NCBI GenBank assembly: GCA_963724495.1 | Contig: CAVRUZ010000002.1 | Span: forward strand, 1,426,001-1,490,000 | Origin: CAVRUZ01 sp963724495 | Lineage (GTDB): Bacteria > Actinomycetota > Actinomycetes > Propionibacteriales > DAIQRJ01 | Length of the DNA stretch: 64,000 nucleotides | Direction: 5' to 3' | Shown here: positions 8,845-17,647 of the stretch, piece by piece | Numbering within the stretch: the stretch's first letter is position 1 | Layout: the number at the start of each line of letters is the position of its first letter | Notes under the pieces: generated by a model | What the model saw: the letters and a program-made list of their open reading frames with translations, nothing else | What the model was told of the DNA's origin: nothing | The model's database searches: none | Translations under genes and position numbers: made by a program

Positions 8845-9730
8845 TCACGATGAGCCGTGCCAGCCCGACACGTGCCGGCGCCGCCTGCGCTCACGGGCCT
8901 GCTGCCGCCGCTTGCGCACACCGGCCATGCCGTCGATCGAGAAGGCACCGGTGCCGGCGGCCGCGTGGGTGCGGTAGATCGTGACCTCACCGAGCAGCAT
9001 GGCGCCGGAGAACCGCAGCAAGCGGCGCGTCCGGAGCCGGTGGAACCGCCGCGTCGACGTCCTTGACCTCGTAGCTCCCTGCCACGCCGGAGCCGGTGCA
9101 TTCGATGCGCCAGCTGTCCGGCACGATCACCTTCACTTCGCCGAGCGTGCCCATGATGTCGATGGTGGTGACGGGTGCGGTCAGGACTGCGTCGCGGAGG
9201 TCGAGCCGGGTTTCGCCCAATGCCACGTGCACGCTGAGCCGCTCCGGCACATCCCATTTGCCGGTCCGTTTGACCTCGCTGAGGACAGACCAGAGCGTGG
9301 TCGGCGTCGAGCTGGTGGCGGGCGCGACCGGCTGAGGTGACCCGGCGGCGACCGGCTCGGGCCGAAGCCCGTACGGAGCCAGTTGGGACGCGGCCAGCTC
9401 CCGTGCCACTGGCAGGTCGGTCACGAGCGCGAAGAGGTCAGGCGCCGTGACCGCGGCGTAGGCAGCGGCCTCTCGGGTGGCGAGTTCGTCGGGGGTGAGT
9501 CGGCCTTCGAGGGCGGCCTCGCGGAGCGCGTGCGCGACCGCCTCCCGGTCGGCGTCGCCCACCCGAAGACCCTTGGGGGCGGGCGGCTCCGCGGCTGGGG
9601 CCTGCTCGGATACGTCCATCTGCACGGTGCTGTCGGACTGATCGGGGGTACGGATCTCGTCCGCTTGACCGGCGGCAGGCACGCTCTGTGGCGCCGCAGC
9701 GGTCGTAGGAGTGGGTGTCGTGTCGGTCAC
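8845..9730 (-). CDS. DUF1707 / LiaF-like protein, second tandem copy (frame break)
   Basis: The paralogue of the preceding gene. A 50-residue acidic/proline-rich N-terminus leads to the DUF1707 core LRVGDADREAVAHALREAALEGRLTPDELATRE (about 55-88). A LiaF-like beta region follows (VHVALGETRLDLRDA, IMGTLGEVKVIVPDS). The uninterrupted frame stops at 8987 with a nonsense tail. The next frame reads LLRFSGAMLLGEVTIYR and then a basic C-terminus ending at TGA 8845-8847, exactly what the family has at this position. The span is 3n+1, so one extra base near 9017-9022 explains the break. I take the gene as intact in the organism. Confidence 0.8.
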
Positions 9731-9806
9731 GACCTCAACTCTGGTCGCGCAGACCCGGGCCCGCCATCCGGAACCGCCCTGATCCGTCCCCCGCAGAGTC
9801 TTCGGT

Positions 9807-10907
9807 TCAGCCGCTTCCGACCGGATTCAGGAGGACAGGCACCTCGCGGGCAAGCTCGCCGCGAAGCCCGTTGCCGTCACCTGATCGCACCACCGGCCGG
9901 AACGTCCGGTCATCCTCGGGTCGCTCGGCGTCCTGCCGCGGTTGCGGGGTTCCGTGCGCCAGCACCTGCTCGGCGGGGCTCAGCTGCCGGATGGCGATCG
10001 CGACGACCCGTTCGGGCGACCGCGCAGCGAACTCGGCGTAGAGGCGCGGATCGTGCTGGCCGTCGTCACCGACCAGCAACCACCGGATTTGCGGCAGGTC
10101 GACGGCGAGCCGGTCGAGTTCGCGTGCCTTGTGCTCGGGACCGCTCCGGAACCAGCCCGTCTGGGTCGGACCCCAGTCGGTGAGCAGGAGCGGACCCGCC
10201 GGGTAGCCGTTGCGCACGAGGAAGTCGGCCAGCGTCACCCAGGTGTTCCAGGCACCGGTCGAGAGGTAGACGACCGGGGTGTCGGGGTGGGCTGCCTGCA
10301 CGTCGCGATAGAGCTGGGCCATGCCGGCCACTGCCCGGCGCGCGCGCTGGTGCCGGACGAAGGTGTTCCATGCGGCGATCAGCGGCCTGGGCAGTGAGGT
10401 GACCAGAACGGTGTCGTCGATGTCGCTGACGATGCCGAGACCGCCCTCGCCGCCCACGATCACGACCTTGCCCAGCGTGGTCGGCCCGTCGCCGACGCGG
10501 AAGGCGACGTCGTGCCATCCGGCGCGGAGGTCGGTGGGGAGCCGGGCGTCGAGGTAGCCCTGCCGGTCGGCCATGCACCGATGCTCGATACCGCGGACGG
10601 TGACGATGACCTCGCCCTCGAACAGGGGCGCCGTGAAGAACTGCCGCCAGCCGCGTCGCTTGCTGGGGCGCACCTCGGCACCGGCCCGGCGGGAGAGCAT
10701 GGCTCGGCCGAAGACGCGCACCCAGCCCTCACCACCGTCGGCGCCGGTTACGCCGATCCCGGTGTAGGGCACGAAGTGCGCCTGCTGGCCCCGGGTGCGC
10801 AGGAATCGGGTCAACGAGCGGGTGACGACGTCCTCGACCCGAGCAACGACCGGTGGCCGCTCGTGCTCGGATGGGCGCCTTTCCCGGGCTGGCCGCCGGA
10901 GTCTCAC
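9807..10907 (-). CDS. APP1-type phosphatase domain protein (DUF2183)
   Basis: A 366-residue protein of the App1/DUF2183 family, whose yeast member is a phosphatidate phosphatase. The haloacid-dehalogenase-like nucleophile motif is SDIDDTVLVT (aspartates 162, 164, 165). Downstream are VVYLSTGAWNTW (motif II, with the serine/threonine), the LLTDWGPTQTG segment and the second acidic pair in LLVGDDGQHDP. An N-terminal beta domain (about 40-155) is typical. It starts with a GTG at 10907 that overlaps the stop of the upstream fabH-type gene by four bases (GTGA), so the two are probably co-translated; the natural substrate in bacteria is unknown. Confidence 0.88.
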   Translation of the reverse strand: MRLRRPARERRPSEHERPPVVARVEDVVTRSLTRFLRTRGQQAHFVPYTGIGVTGADGGEGWVRVFGRAMLSRRAGAEVRPSKRRGWRQFFTAPLFEGEVIVTVRGIEHRCMADRQGYLDARLPTDLRAGWHDVAFRVGDGPTTLGKVVIVGGEGGLGIVSDIDDTVLVTSLPRPLIAAWNTFVRHQRARRAVAGMAQLYRDVQAAHPDTPVVYLSTGAWNTWVTLADFLVRNGYPAGPLLLTDWGPTQTGWFRSGPEHKARELDRLAVDLPQIRWLLVGDDGQHDPRLYAEFAARSPERVVAIAIRQLSPAEQVLAHGTPQPRQDAERPEDDRTFRPVVRSGDGNGLRGELAREVPVLLNPVGSG

Positions 10908-11866
10908 GGGCAGGTGATGACCTGCCCCGCGTAGGACAGGCCACCCCCGAACGCGAACAGCAAGACCTTGCCGCCCTTGGGGATGGCCCGTTCGGCCACC
11001 AGCTTCGACAGGGCCAGCGGGATGCTGGCCGCCGACGTGTTGCCGGACACCACGATGTCGCGGGCGACAACCGCGTTGGGGGCACCGATCTTCTTCGCCA
11101 GCGGGTCGATGATGCGCAGGTTCGCCTGGTGCGTGACGATGCCGGCCAGCTCGCTCGGCTCGACTCCCGCGCGCTCCAGCACCTGCAGGGCGATCTGCGG
11201 CAACTCGGTGGTCGCCCAGCGGAAGACCGACTGCCCCGACTGCTGGAATGTGCCGTTGCGCCCTTCGATTCGCACGGCGTCACCCATCTCCGGGATCGAG
11301 CCCCACAGCACCGGGCCGATCTCGGGGGTGTCGCTGGCCCGCACCACGGCAGCGCCTGCGGCATCGGCGACCAGCACGCAGGTGGTGCGATCGGTCCAGT
11401 CGGTGAAGTCGCTCAGGCGCTCGGCGCCGATCACCAGGGCGGTCGTGGCCGAACCGGCCCGGATGCTGTGGTCGGCCAGCGCCAGAGCGTGGGAGAAGCC
11501 CGAGCAGGCGACGTTGACGTCAATCGCCGGTGGGCCGGGGATGCCGAGGCGCCCTGCCACCCGGGCGGCGATGTTCGGCGACCGATCCATGGCGGTGCAG
11601 GTGGCGAGCAACACCATGTCGACGTCATCGGCCGACAGGTCGGCGGCCTTCAAAGCCTGCTCGGCCGCCTTGGTCGCCATCACGTCGAGAGGGTCGTCGT
11701 CGTCGGCGATCCGCCGCTCGGAGATCCCGACGCGGCTGCGGATCCACTCGTCGTTGGTGTCGACGAGCTTGGCCAGGTCGTCGTTGGTCACGACCCTGGG
11801 CGGCTGGTAGTGGCCGAGGGCGACCACGGTCGACCCGACGGCTGGTGTTGCCACGTAGGCGGTCAT
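10904..11866 (-). CDS. fabH: 3-oxoacyl-ACP synthase III family protein
   Basis: A KAS III-type condensing enzyme that normally starts fatty-acid synthesis from acyl-CoA and malonyl-ACP. 320 residues from ATG 11866. The signature WIRSRVGISERRI is at 41-53. The nucleophile is Cys121 in VNVACSGFSHAL, and the His and Asn of the triad are in IVTHQANLRI and VVSGNTSAASIPLAL. The C-terminal LLFAFGGGLSYAGQVI is typical. No other fatty-acid synthesis gene is adjacent, so it could serve a specialised acyl chain. It is translationally coupled to the APP1-type phosphatase downstream, a pairing compatible with lipid metabolism (inference). Confidence 0.9.
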   Translation of the reverse strand: MTAYVATPAVGSTVVALGHYQPPRVVTNDDLAKLVDTNDEWIRSRVGISERRIADDDDPLDVMATKAAEQALKAADLSADDVDMVLLATCTAMDRSPNIAARVAGRLGIPGPPAIDVNVACSGFSHALALADHSIRAGSATTALVIGAERLSDFTDWTDRTTCVLVADAAGAAVVRASDTPEIGPVLWGSIPEMGDAVRIEGRNGTFQQSGQSVFRWATTELPQIALQVLERAGVEPSELAGIVTHQANLRIIDPLAKKIGAPNAVVARDIVVSGNTSAASIPLALSKLVAERAIPKGGKVLLFAFGGGLSYAGQVITCP

Positions 11867-11903
11867 CGGCCCAATCTGATCATGGGCCGGGATTCCAGGT
11901 ACA

Positions 11904-12656
11904 TCAGTACCAGTGGTTGCGCTGCCAGAACTCCCAGGCACCGCACGGAGACCCGTACCGCGACTTGACGTACCACAGGCCCCACTTGATCTGCGTCGCA
12001 GCGTTGGTCTGCCAGTCGTCACCGAACTTCGACATCTTGCCAGCCGGCAGGGACTGGGGGATGCCGTACGCACCGGAGGACGAGTTGGTGGCGTGCAGGT
12101 CCCAATTGCTCTCGCGCGTCCACATGGGGATGAGGCACTGCATCTGGTCCTGCCCGAACCCGAAGCTCGGCAGCAGCGAGGCGGCGATCCTCTTGGGGTC
12201 ACCCGTGAGCGCCTGACGTGCCCTGCTTCGGCTCGCCTTCTCCGCGGCGATCTTCCGCAGCGTCGTGGTGGTCAGCTTGACCGATTCGTCGCCGGTCACC
12301 ACGGCGTTCTTCGCGGCGGCAATGTCCTTGCGCGGTGGCTTGATGAGTGCGTGCGGGTTCTTCACCGGAGCGGGCGCCTTGCCGGCATCGACGGGCGAGG
12401 TGGCCCCGGGCTTGCCGTTGGTCGCGTTGGCGCTCTCGGCCCGCTGTGCCAGCTGAGGGCCGGCGACGACGGCCGCACTGACGGCCGTGACGGCGATGGC
12501 GGTGGTGGCGAGCGAAGGAACCCTGGTGCGTCGCGCTAGCGAGCGCGCCCGGCGGTGCCTGCCCGTCGCCCCGCGAGCCACACCTGGGTGGTGGTCAGCG
12601 GGCGCCGTCCCGTTGCGTCCTCGGGGCGCGGCGTGTTGCGAGGCGTGCTGAGGCAT
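11904..12656 (-). CDS. Secreted transglycosylase-like cell-wall protein
   Basis: A 250-residue exported protein. A basic N-terminus (about 25-47) precedes one hydrophobic segment (about 48-70, TAIAVTAVSAAVVAG), then an alanine/lysine/proline-rich linker, then a C-terminal lysozyme-like domain (about 165-250). The presumed catalytic residue is Glu182 in MWTRESNWDLHATNSSSGAYGIPQS. The end WGLWYVKSRYGSPCGAWEFW is characteristic of actinobacterial aggregation-promoting-factor-like or transglycosylase-SLT proteins. The start ATG 12656 has GGAAGG six bases upstream. The site sits in a stem-loop and the promoter region has an MtrA-like direct repeat (both listed separately), so control of wall hydrolysis is likely at two levels. 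Confidence 0.88.
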   Translation of the reverse strand: MPQHASQHAAPRGRNGTAPADHHPGVARGATGRHRRARSLARRTRVPSLATTAIAVTAVSAAVVAGPQLAQRAESANATNGKPGATSPVDAGKAPAPVKNPHALIKPPRKDIAAAKNAVVTGDESVKLTTTTLRKIAAEKASRSRARQALTGDPKRIAASLLPSFGFGQDQMQCLIPMWTRESNWDLHATNSSSGAYGIPQSLPAGKMSKFGDDWQTNAATQIKWGLWYVKSRYGSPCGAWEFWQRNHWY

Positions 12657-12660
12657 CCAT

Positions 12661-12688
12661 GTCCTTCCGGTTTTGCTCCGGCAAGGAC
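12661..12688 (-). promoter_or_regulatory. Leader stem-loop covering the ribosome-binding site
   Basis: In transcript sense the segment is GTCCTT-G-CCGG, a 7-base loop AGCAAAA, then CCGG-AAGGAC. The 10-bp stem with one bulged G encloses the GGAAGG that should serve the transglycosylase start four to six bases further on. The stem would mask the ribosome-binding site unless melted or bound. Confidence 0.6.
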
Positions 12689-12816
12689 AGCTGCCTGCCG
12701 GCACGTGGAACCACAACGAGGGGCACATCGTGGTCGGGCTTGCTCTGCGCAGCTCAACGACGGTGATTGGGGGCCACACGTCGGCGCGCGCTTGCGATCG
12801 AAACTATTTCTCGACC

Positions 12817-12832
12817 ATAACAGATTGGTAAC
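12817..12832 (+). promoter_or_regulatory. MtrA-like direct repeat upstream of wall hydrolase
   Basis: ATAAC-AGATTG-GTAAC matches the published MtrA consensus GTAAC-N6-GTAAC at 9 of 10 specified bases with the correct 11-base period. It lies about 160 bases upstream of the transglycosylase start. In mycobacteria, corynebacteria and streptomycetes MtrA controls cell-wall hydrolases, so location and target fit. Confidence 0.55.
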
Positions 12833-12863
12833 GGCCGATTGAATCGAGCGTAAGGAACGGACC

Positions 12864-12924
12864 GCCGAGCGGGCGCATTGCGGGGTTATGGGCGGTACAT
12901 AACCCCGAAATGCGCCCATTCGGC
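12864..12924. repeat. 27-bp-arm intergenic hairpin after phoH
   Basis: Arms 12864-12890 and 12898-12924 pair at 24 of 27 positions around a 7-base loop (GGCGGTA). The hairpin begins four bases after the phoH stop. No T-tract follows on the phoH strand, so it is not a standard intrinsic terminator, though it could still stop or stabilise the transcript. It shares the GGGCGCAWT motif with the hairpin at 46825-46888. Confidence 0.8.
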
Positions 12925-12928
12925 GCGC

Positions 12929-14419
12929 TCAGAGGGTGATGTCCTCCAGCAGTTCGGTGACCAGCGCGGCGATCGGCGACCGCTCCGACCGGGTCAGGGT
13001 CACGTGCGCGAACAGCGGGTTGCCCTTGAGCCGCTCGACCACCGCGACCACGCCGTCGTGCCGCCCGACGCGGAGGTTGTCGCGCTGGGCGACGTCGTGG
13101 GTCAGCACCACGCGCGAGTCGGCACCGATCCGGGAGAGGACGGTCAGCAACACGTTGCGCTCCAGCGACTGCGCCTCGTCGACGATCACGAACGCGTCGT
13201 GGAGGGACCGGCCGCGGATGTGGGTGAGCGGGAGCACCTCGAGCATTCCCCGGGCGAGGACCTCCTCCACGACCTCGGCGGACGTCAGTGCGGACAGCGT
13301 GTCGAAGACCGCCTGCGCCCAGGGGTTCATCTTCTCGGCCTCAGAGCCCGGCAGGTACCCGAGCTCCTGGCCGCCCACCGCGTACAGCGGCCGGAACACC
13401 ACCACCTTCTTGTGCTGCCGCCGCTCCATCACCGACTCCAGACCCGCGCACAACGCCAGCGCGGACTTGCCGGTGCCGGCGCGGCCGCCGAGCGAGATGA
13501 TCCCGATCGACGGATCGAGCAGCAGGTCGAGCGCGACGCGCTGCTCGGCCGACCGCCCACGCAGGCCGAAGACGTCGCGGTCGCCGCGGACCAGCCGGAC
13601 CCGGCCCGACGGCGTGACCCGCCCGAGGGCGCTGCCGCGCTCGGAGATCAGCACCAGTCCGGTGTGCACCGGCTGGTCGGCGGCCTGCGCGATCTCGACC
13701 TCGCGCTCGTCGAAGAGCTCGTCGAGCGAGGCAGCCGGCACCTCGAGTTCGACCATTCCCGTCCAGCCGGACTCGACCGCGAGCTCGGCGCGGTACTCCT
13801 CCGCGGCCAGACCGACGGCGCTGGCCTTGATCCGCATCGGCAGGTCCTTGCTGACCACGGTGACATCGCCACCCTCGGCCGACAGGTTCCGGGCGACCGC
13901 GAGGATCCGGCTGTCGTTGTCCCCGAGTCGGAATCCGGCGGGCAGCACGGTCGGATCGGTGTGGTTCAGCTCGACTCGGACCGTGCCGCCCTGCTCGCCG
14001 ACTGGCAGCGGCGCGTCCAGCCGGCCGTACTCGACCCGCATGTCGTCGAGCATGCGCAGCGCGGCGCGGGCGAAGTAGCCGATCTCGGGATGGTGGCGCT
14101 TGGCCTCCAGTTCGGTGATCACCACCACCGGAAGGACGACGTCATGCTCGGCGAACCGGAGCATGGCTCTCGGGTCGGACAGCAGCACCGAGGTGTCGAG
14201 AACGAACGTGCGCGTCGCTGTGCGTCCGCGCGCGGCGACGCGGGCGCGAGCTGGGTGCTGCTGATCGGCGGGAGCCACCCGCTGGTCGAGGTCTGCGGGA
14301 TCCGAAGCGGGTGCCACGGCTGGTCCTCTCGCGGACGGGCGCTGCCAGCCGTCCTGGTCGGTCGGCCGGCGCGCACGGCGGCCGGAGCGACGGCGTTGCC
14401 GACCTCCGGGCGTCCGCAT
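12929..14419 (-). CDS. PhoH-family protein with PIN domain (PhoH2/VapC-PhoH type)
   Basis: A 496-residue fusion. The N-terminal PIN ribonuclease-like domain (about 70-215) starts with TFVLDTSVLLSDP (Asp75 is a metal ligand), and further acidic residues lie in VITELEAKRHHPE and GDNDSRILAVA. The C-terminal PhoH ATPase domain (about 270-496) has Walker A GGRAGTGKSAL and Walker B FVIVDEAQSLE. Proteins of this architecture (PhoH2) are reported as ATP-dependent RNA helicase/ribonucleases. The basic, proline-rich first 65 residues are poorly conserved, so the true start may be downstream of ATG 14419. It ends four bases before the large hairpin at 12864-12924. Confidence 0.92.
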   Translation of the reverse strand: MRTPGGRQRRRSGRRARRPTDQDGWQRPSARGPAVAPASDPADLDQRVAPADQQHPARARVAARGRTATRTFVLDTSVLLSDPRAMLRFAEHDVVLPVVVITELEAKRHHPEIGYFARAALRMLDDMRVEYGRLDAPLPVGEQGGTVRVELNHTDPTVLPAGFRLGDNDSRILAVARNLSAEGGDVTVVSKDLPMRIKASAVGLAAEEYRAELAVESGWTGMVELEVPAASLDELFDEREVEIAQAADQPVHTGLVLISERGSALGRVTPSGRVRLVRGDRDVFGLRGRSAEQRVALDLLLDPSIGIISLGGRAGTGKSALALCAGLESVMERRQHKKVVVFRPLYAVGGQELGYLPGSEAEKMNPWAQAVFDTLSALTSAEVVEEVLARGMLEVLPLTHIRGRSLHDAFVIVDEAQSLERNVLLTVLSRIGADSRVVLTHDVAQRDNLRVGRHDGVVAVVERLKGNPLFAHVTLTRSERSPIAALVTELLEDITL

Positions 14420-14731
14420 GCGCGGTCGTGGTGTGGGTGCGGCAGACCCGGACGTCCCCGGCAGGTGGGCGGGTGATCTGCGCCGGCCGTTCGACGGAAG
14501 ATCCCGTCGCGAGCCGTGCGCACTCGATCACCGTGGCCTCCGCATCGGCCGGACGCCTCTTGGCTGTGTGGCTGGTCTGCCCTCCGGCCGTGGGTTCTGA
14601 CGCTACGACCGAGCACAAGACCTGCGCACACCGACACGCCCGGGCGCGAGGTGGCTGACGGTCGAACAAGCGCAAGAACACTTGTAGGCAAGGCCATTTC
14701 CGACCGACCAGGACACGGTGCGACGGCTACG
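14420..14731. other. Gap between phoH and uppS
   Basis: A 312-base stretch upstream of phoH and downstream of uppS (both on the minus strand). The open frames in it are non-coding in composition (arginine- and proline-rich, no family resemblance). It should contain the phoH promoter, but I see no convincing -35/-10 pair. A direct repeat GAAC-N7-GAAC near 14667-14682 is not a LexA palindrome. Confidence 0.5.
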
Positions 14732-15514
14732 TCACCGCCCGTAGCGCCGCTCGCGCTGGCCGAACGATCGCAGCGCGCGGAGGAAGTCGACCCTGCGGAA
14801 GTCGGGCCACAGCGCCTCGCAGAAGTAGAACTCCGAGTAGACGCTCTGCCACATCAGGAAGCCCGACAGCCGCTGCTCACCGGACGTGCGGATCACCAGG
14901 TCGGGGTCCGGCTGGCCCTTGGTGTAGAGGTGCGCGGACAGGTGCTCGACGTCGAGGAGGTCGGCGAGCTCCTCCAGCGTGGTGCCACGTTCGGCGTGTT
15001 CGAGCAGCAGCGACCGCACGGCGTCGGCGATCTCGCGTCGGCCGCCGTAGCCAACGGCGATGTTGACGGTGAGCCCACCGTGGTCGGCGGTGTCGGTGGC
15101 CACCTCACGCAGGAGTCCCGCGGTCGGTTCGGGCAGCAGGTCCAGTGCGCCGACGGCGATCACCCGCCAGCGGCGGAGGTCGCGGAGCCGCATGGCGAGT
15201 GCGTCGATCGCCTCGAACAGCGGAGCCAGGTCGCCCTCGCTGCGTCGGAGGTTCTCGGTCGACAGCACGTACAGCGTGACGGTGGGTACACCGACGTCCT
15301 CGCACCAGTCGAGGAACTCGATCATCTTGTCGGCGCCGGCCCGGTAGCCGTCGGAGTTGTCCGACCCGGCCGCCCTGGCCCAGCGCCGGTTGCCGTCGGT
15401 CATCACCGCCACATGCCTGGGCACGGGCTTTCCCTGCAGCTGGCGCCGCAACGACCGCTCGTACGGGCGATAGAGCAGCTCCGACAACTTCACCGGGTCA
15501 CCGTACGGCGACAT
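14732..15514 (-). CDS. uppS: Z-isoprenyl diphosphate synthase (UppS family)
   Basis: A cis-prenyltransferase of 260 residues. The catalytic aspartate is Asp40 in HVAVMTDGNRRWARAAG. The downstream signatures TLYVLSTENLRR, NIAVGYGGRREI, DPDLVIRTSGEQRLSGFLMWQ and YSEFYFCEALWPDFRR are complete. GNRRWA in place of GNGRWA is the form seen in actinobacterial short- or medium-chain (Z-FPP/decaprenyl-type) enzymes, so the chain length may differ from undecaprenyl. The product feeds the lipid carrier for wall polymers. ATG 15514 is preferred to the GTG one codon earlier. Confidence 0.93.
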   Translation of the reverse strand: MSPYGDPVKLSELLYRPYERSLRRQLQGKPVPRHVAVMTDGNRRWARAAGSDNSDGYRAGADKMIEFLDWCEDVGVPTVTLYVLSTENLRRSEGDLAPLFEAIDALAMRLRDLRRWRVIAVGALDLLPEPTAGLLREVATDTADHGGLTVNIAVGYGGRREIADAVRSLLLEHAERGTTLEELADLLDVEHLSAHLYTKGQPDPDLVIRTSGEQRLSGFLMWQSVYSEFYFCEALWPDFRRVDFLRALRSFGQRERRYGR

Positions 15515-15674
15515 CACGTCAGGCCAGAGCGTCTGGTGGCCGGCGTCGGCAAGCGCGTGGCGCCAGCCAGGCGCTGGTTGGAGTGGTCCCGATCTTGCCA
15601 GTGCGGTTTCAGAGGTGCGATGTTTCCGATCGCATCGTCGCCGATGCAGCGGTCTCGCCGCGAGGGAGTGCTTG

Positions 15675-16964
15675 ATGGGTGCAGCACCTGGTGATCTGGA
15701 GATGGTCGAGTGGTTGCGCAGGCATGCCGTTCCGTTGGAGAGTCTCGATCCCGCCGGCCCCCTTGACGACCTTCAGGGGTTGCGGCCGATGTTCGAGGGT
15801 GCCCGCGTCGTCGGCCTGGGTGAGGACAACCACGGAACTCGGGAATTCTTCCGGGTCAAGCACCGCCTGTTGCGTTTCCTCGTCGAGGAGATGGGCTTCA
15901 CCCGGTTCGCGATGGAAGCGCCGTACGCCACCGGGCCGTGCCGTCGATGACTATGTGCGCTTCGGCCGTGGCGAGGCCGGCAACGTGTGGACCTCCGTGG
16001 GCTACACGACGTGGAACAACACCGAAATCGTCGACATGATCCAGTGGATGCGCGACTACAACGCCGGTGTTCCCGAGAAACGCATGATCCGTTTCTGGGG
16101 CGTCGATGTGCCCTACACCGGCGGTGGTGCTGAATTCCTGCGGGACTTCCTCGCCCGGGTGGCGCCCGAGCGGTTGGGTGCTGTGGAGCCGGTGCTGGAC
16201 AAGATCGTGGAGTCTGACGACCGGTTTCCCAACGCCAGAACAGAGATCGACATCGGTCGCGCTCGCTGCCGGGGCTCCCGTCGTGGACGACCTGGTCGCC
16301 TATCGTGCGATCCGATCGGGACCGGTTGGAGGAGGAGACGTCCAGGGATGAGGTCGATTCGGCCGAGATGCTGCTGACGGTCATGGGTCAGTGGAGCCAG
16401 GAATGGAGATGTGTTCGAGGTCCCGGCACATGGGTGAGAACCTGGTGCAGCTGCTCGACCGGTCGGGCGATGACACCAAGGTCGTGTTCTGGGCTCACAA
16501 CGGTCACATCGACCGCGAATGGGACGACGGCGAGCCCAGCGCCGGTGGCGTGCTTGGCTACTCGGTACGGCCCTGCCTACACGCCGTGGCGGCTCGACTG
16601 CGCGCAGGGGTCCTTCTCGGCGCGGTCCCGTGACGAGGGCACGTTCGGCAGCTATCGGCGTCGAACCCGTTAAGCCAAAGCTCGACCGACTCGTTGCCGG
16701 CCTGCCTGGACCGGACCGGACTCGGCGACGTGGTCGTCGACCTCCGCCCGGGCGCCGACATCGACGCCGTCGCAGCATGGACAGCCACCCCAGCATGGAC
16801 ACCCGATGAGCCGCCTTCTCCGGACGAGGATCCGTCCGCCGCGGATACAGCTGCGGACCCATCCCACCACCAAGTACGACGGCATCGTCTTCGTCCAGGA
16901 GATCTCACCCGCTCATCCCACCGCCGATGGGCTGGCCAACGCCGCCGCCGGACGCGGCCTCTGA
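15675..16964 (+). pseudogene. Erythromycin-esterase-like protein, multiply frameshifted
   Basis: The start ATG 15675 has a good AGGGAG site, and the reading follows the EreA-like family in order but through several frames. Segments seen: VVGLGEDNHGTREFFRVKHRLLRF; then DDYVRFGRGEAGNVWTSVGYTTWNN and RMIRFWGVDVPYTGGG; then VVDDLVAYRAI; then RLEEETSRDEVDSAEMLL; then VVFWAHNGHIDREW; then YTPWRLDCAQGSFSARS; then LDRTGLGDVVVDLRPG; then YDGIVFVQEISPAHPTADG, with a stop at 16962-16964. About seven or eight frame changes are needed. The N-terminal catalytic region (GEDNHGT, GEATHGT-like) and the histidine of AHNGHI survive. Either a genuine decaying gene or an error-dense assembly patch. Confidence 0.8.
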
Positions 16965-16984
16965 CCGGCCGACATACTGGCCGT

Positions 16985-17647
16985 GTGAGCCACGAACCGG
17001 CCATTGCCCAACCGCGGCTCAAGCCCCGGCTGCGCGGCTGGGTGCACGCGGTGGCCTTTCCGACCGTGACCGTGGCGTGCCTCGTGCTGGTCACGTTGGG
17101 ACCGACGCTCCCCGCCCGGGCAGCCTCGGCGGTGTACATGCTGAGCGCAATGCTGCTGTTCGGCGTGTCCGCGCTCTACCACCGAGGCTCCTGGCTCGAT
17201 CGAGGGTCGGCCATCCTGCGCCGGCTCGACCACGCGAACATCTTCCTGCTGATCGCCGGCACGTACACGCCCTACGCCGTGCTGCTCCTGCCGCGGGACA
17301 GCGCGGTGGTGCTCCTGTCGATCATCTGGGTCGGTGCCGTCCTCGGGGTGGTGTTCCGAGTGTTCTGGATACACGCGCCGCGATGGCTGTACACCCCGCT
17401 GTACGTGGTCCTCGGCTGGACCGCCGTGTTCTGGCTGGACGACTTCCTGCGCGCCGGTGGCGTGGCGCCGGTGGTGCTGATGCTGGCGGGCGGCCTGTTC
17501 TACTCCCTCGGCGCCGTCGCCTATGGCCTCCGACGTCCGGATCCTTGGCCGACCGTGTTCGGCTACCACGAGGTCTTCCACGCCTGCACGGTCGTGGGTT
17601 TCGCCTGTCAGTACGTGGGAATCAGCCTGCTGGTCTATTCGATGTGA
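16985..17647 (+). CDS. Hemolysin III family membrane protein
   Basis: A seven-helix membrane protein of the HlyIII/PAQR superfamily, 220 residues from GTG 16985. The superfamily's metal-site signatures are all there: SALYHRGSWLDRG after helix 2, RRLDHANIFLLIAGTYTPY in helix 3, and GYHEVFHACTVVGFACQY in helix 7 (the HxxxH pair). These histidines and the serine suggest a zinc-dependent hydrolase-like site. The hemolysin name is historical and no toxin role is implied. A longer frame upstream belongs to the broken esterase gene. Its last 13 bases overlap the end of the convergent nitronate monooxygenase gene. Confidence 0.93.
   Translation: MSHEPAIAQPRLKPRLRGWVHAVAFPTVTVACLVLVTLGPTLPARAASAVYMLSAMLLFGVSALYHRGSWLDRGSAILRRLDHANIFLLIAGTYTPYAVLLLPRDSAVVLLSIIWVGAVLGVVFRVFWIHAPRWLYTPLYVVLGWTAVFWLDDFLRAGGVAPVVLMLAGGLFYSLGAVAYGLRRPDPWPTVFGYHEVFHACTVVGFACQYVGISLLVYSM

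Noticed and set aside
12661..12856. c-di-AMP (ydaO-yuaA) riboswitch in the transglycosylase leader
   Set aside because: The leader is structured, but I cannot find the conserved core motifs of that riboswitch class.
14311..14681. Open frames on both strands between phoH and uppS
   Set aside because: Arginine/serine/proline-rich composition, no start-site support, and they overlap the phoH N-terminus in other frames.
15675..16964. Antibiotic resistance by erythromycin esterase
   Set aside because: The gene is multiply broken and the family is broad, mostly of unknown substrate. No resistance can be inferred.
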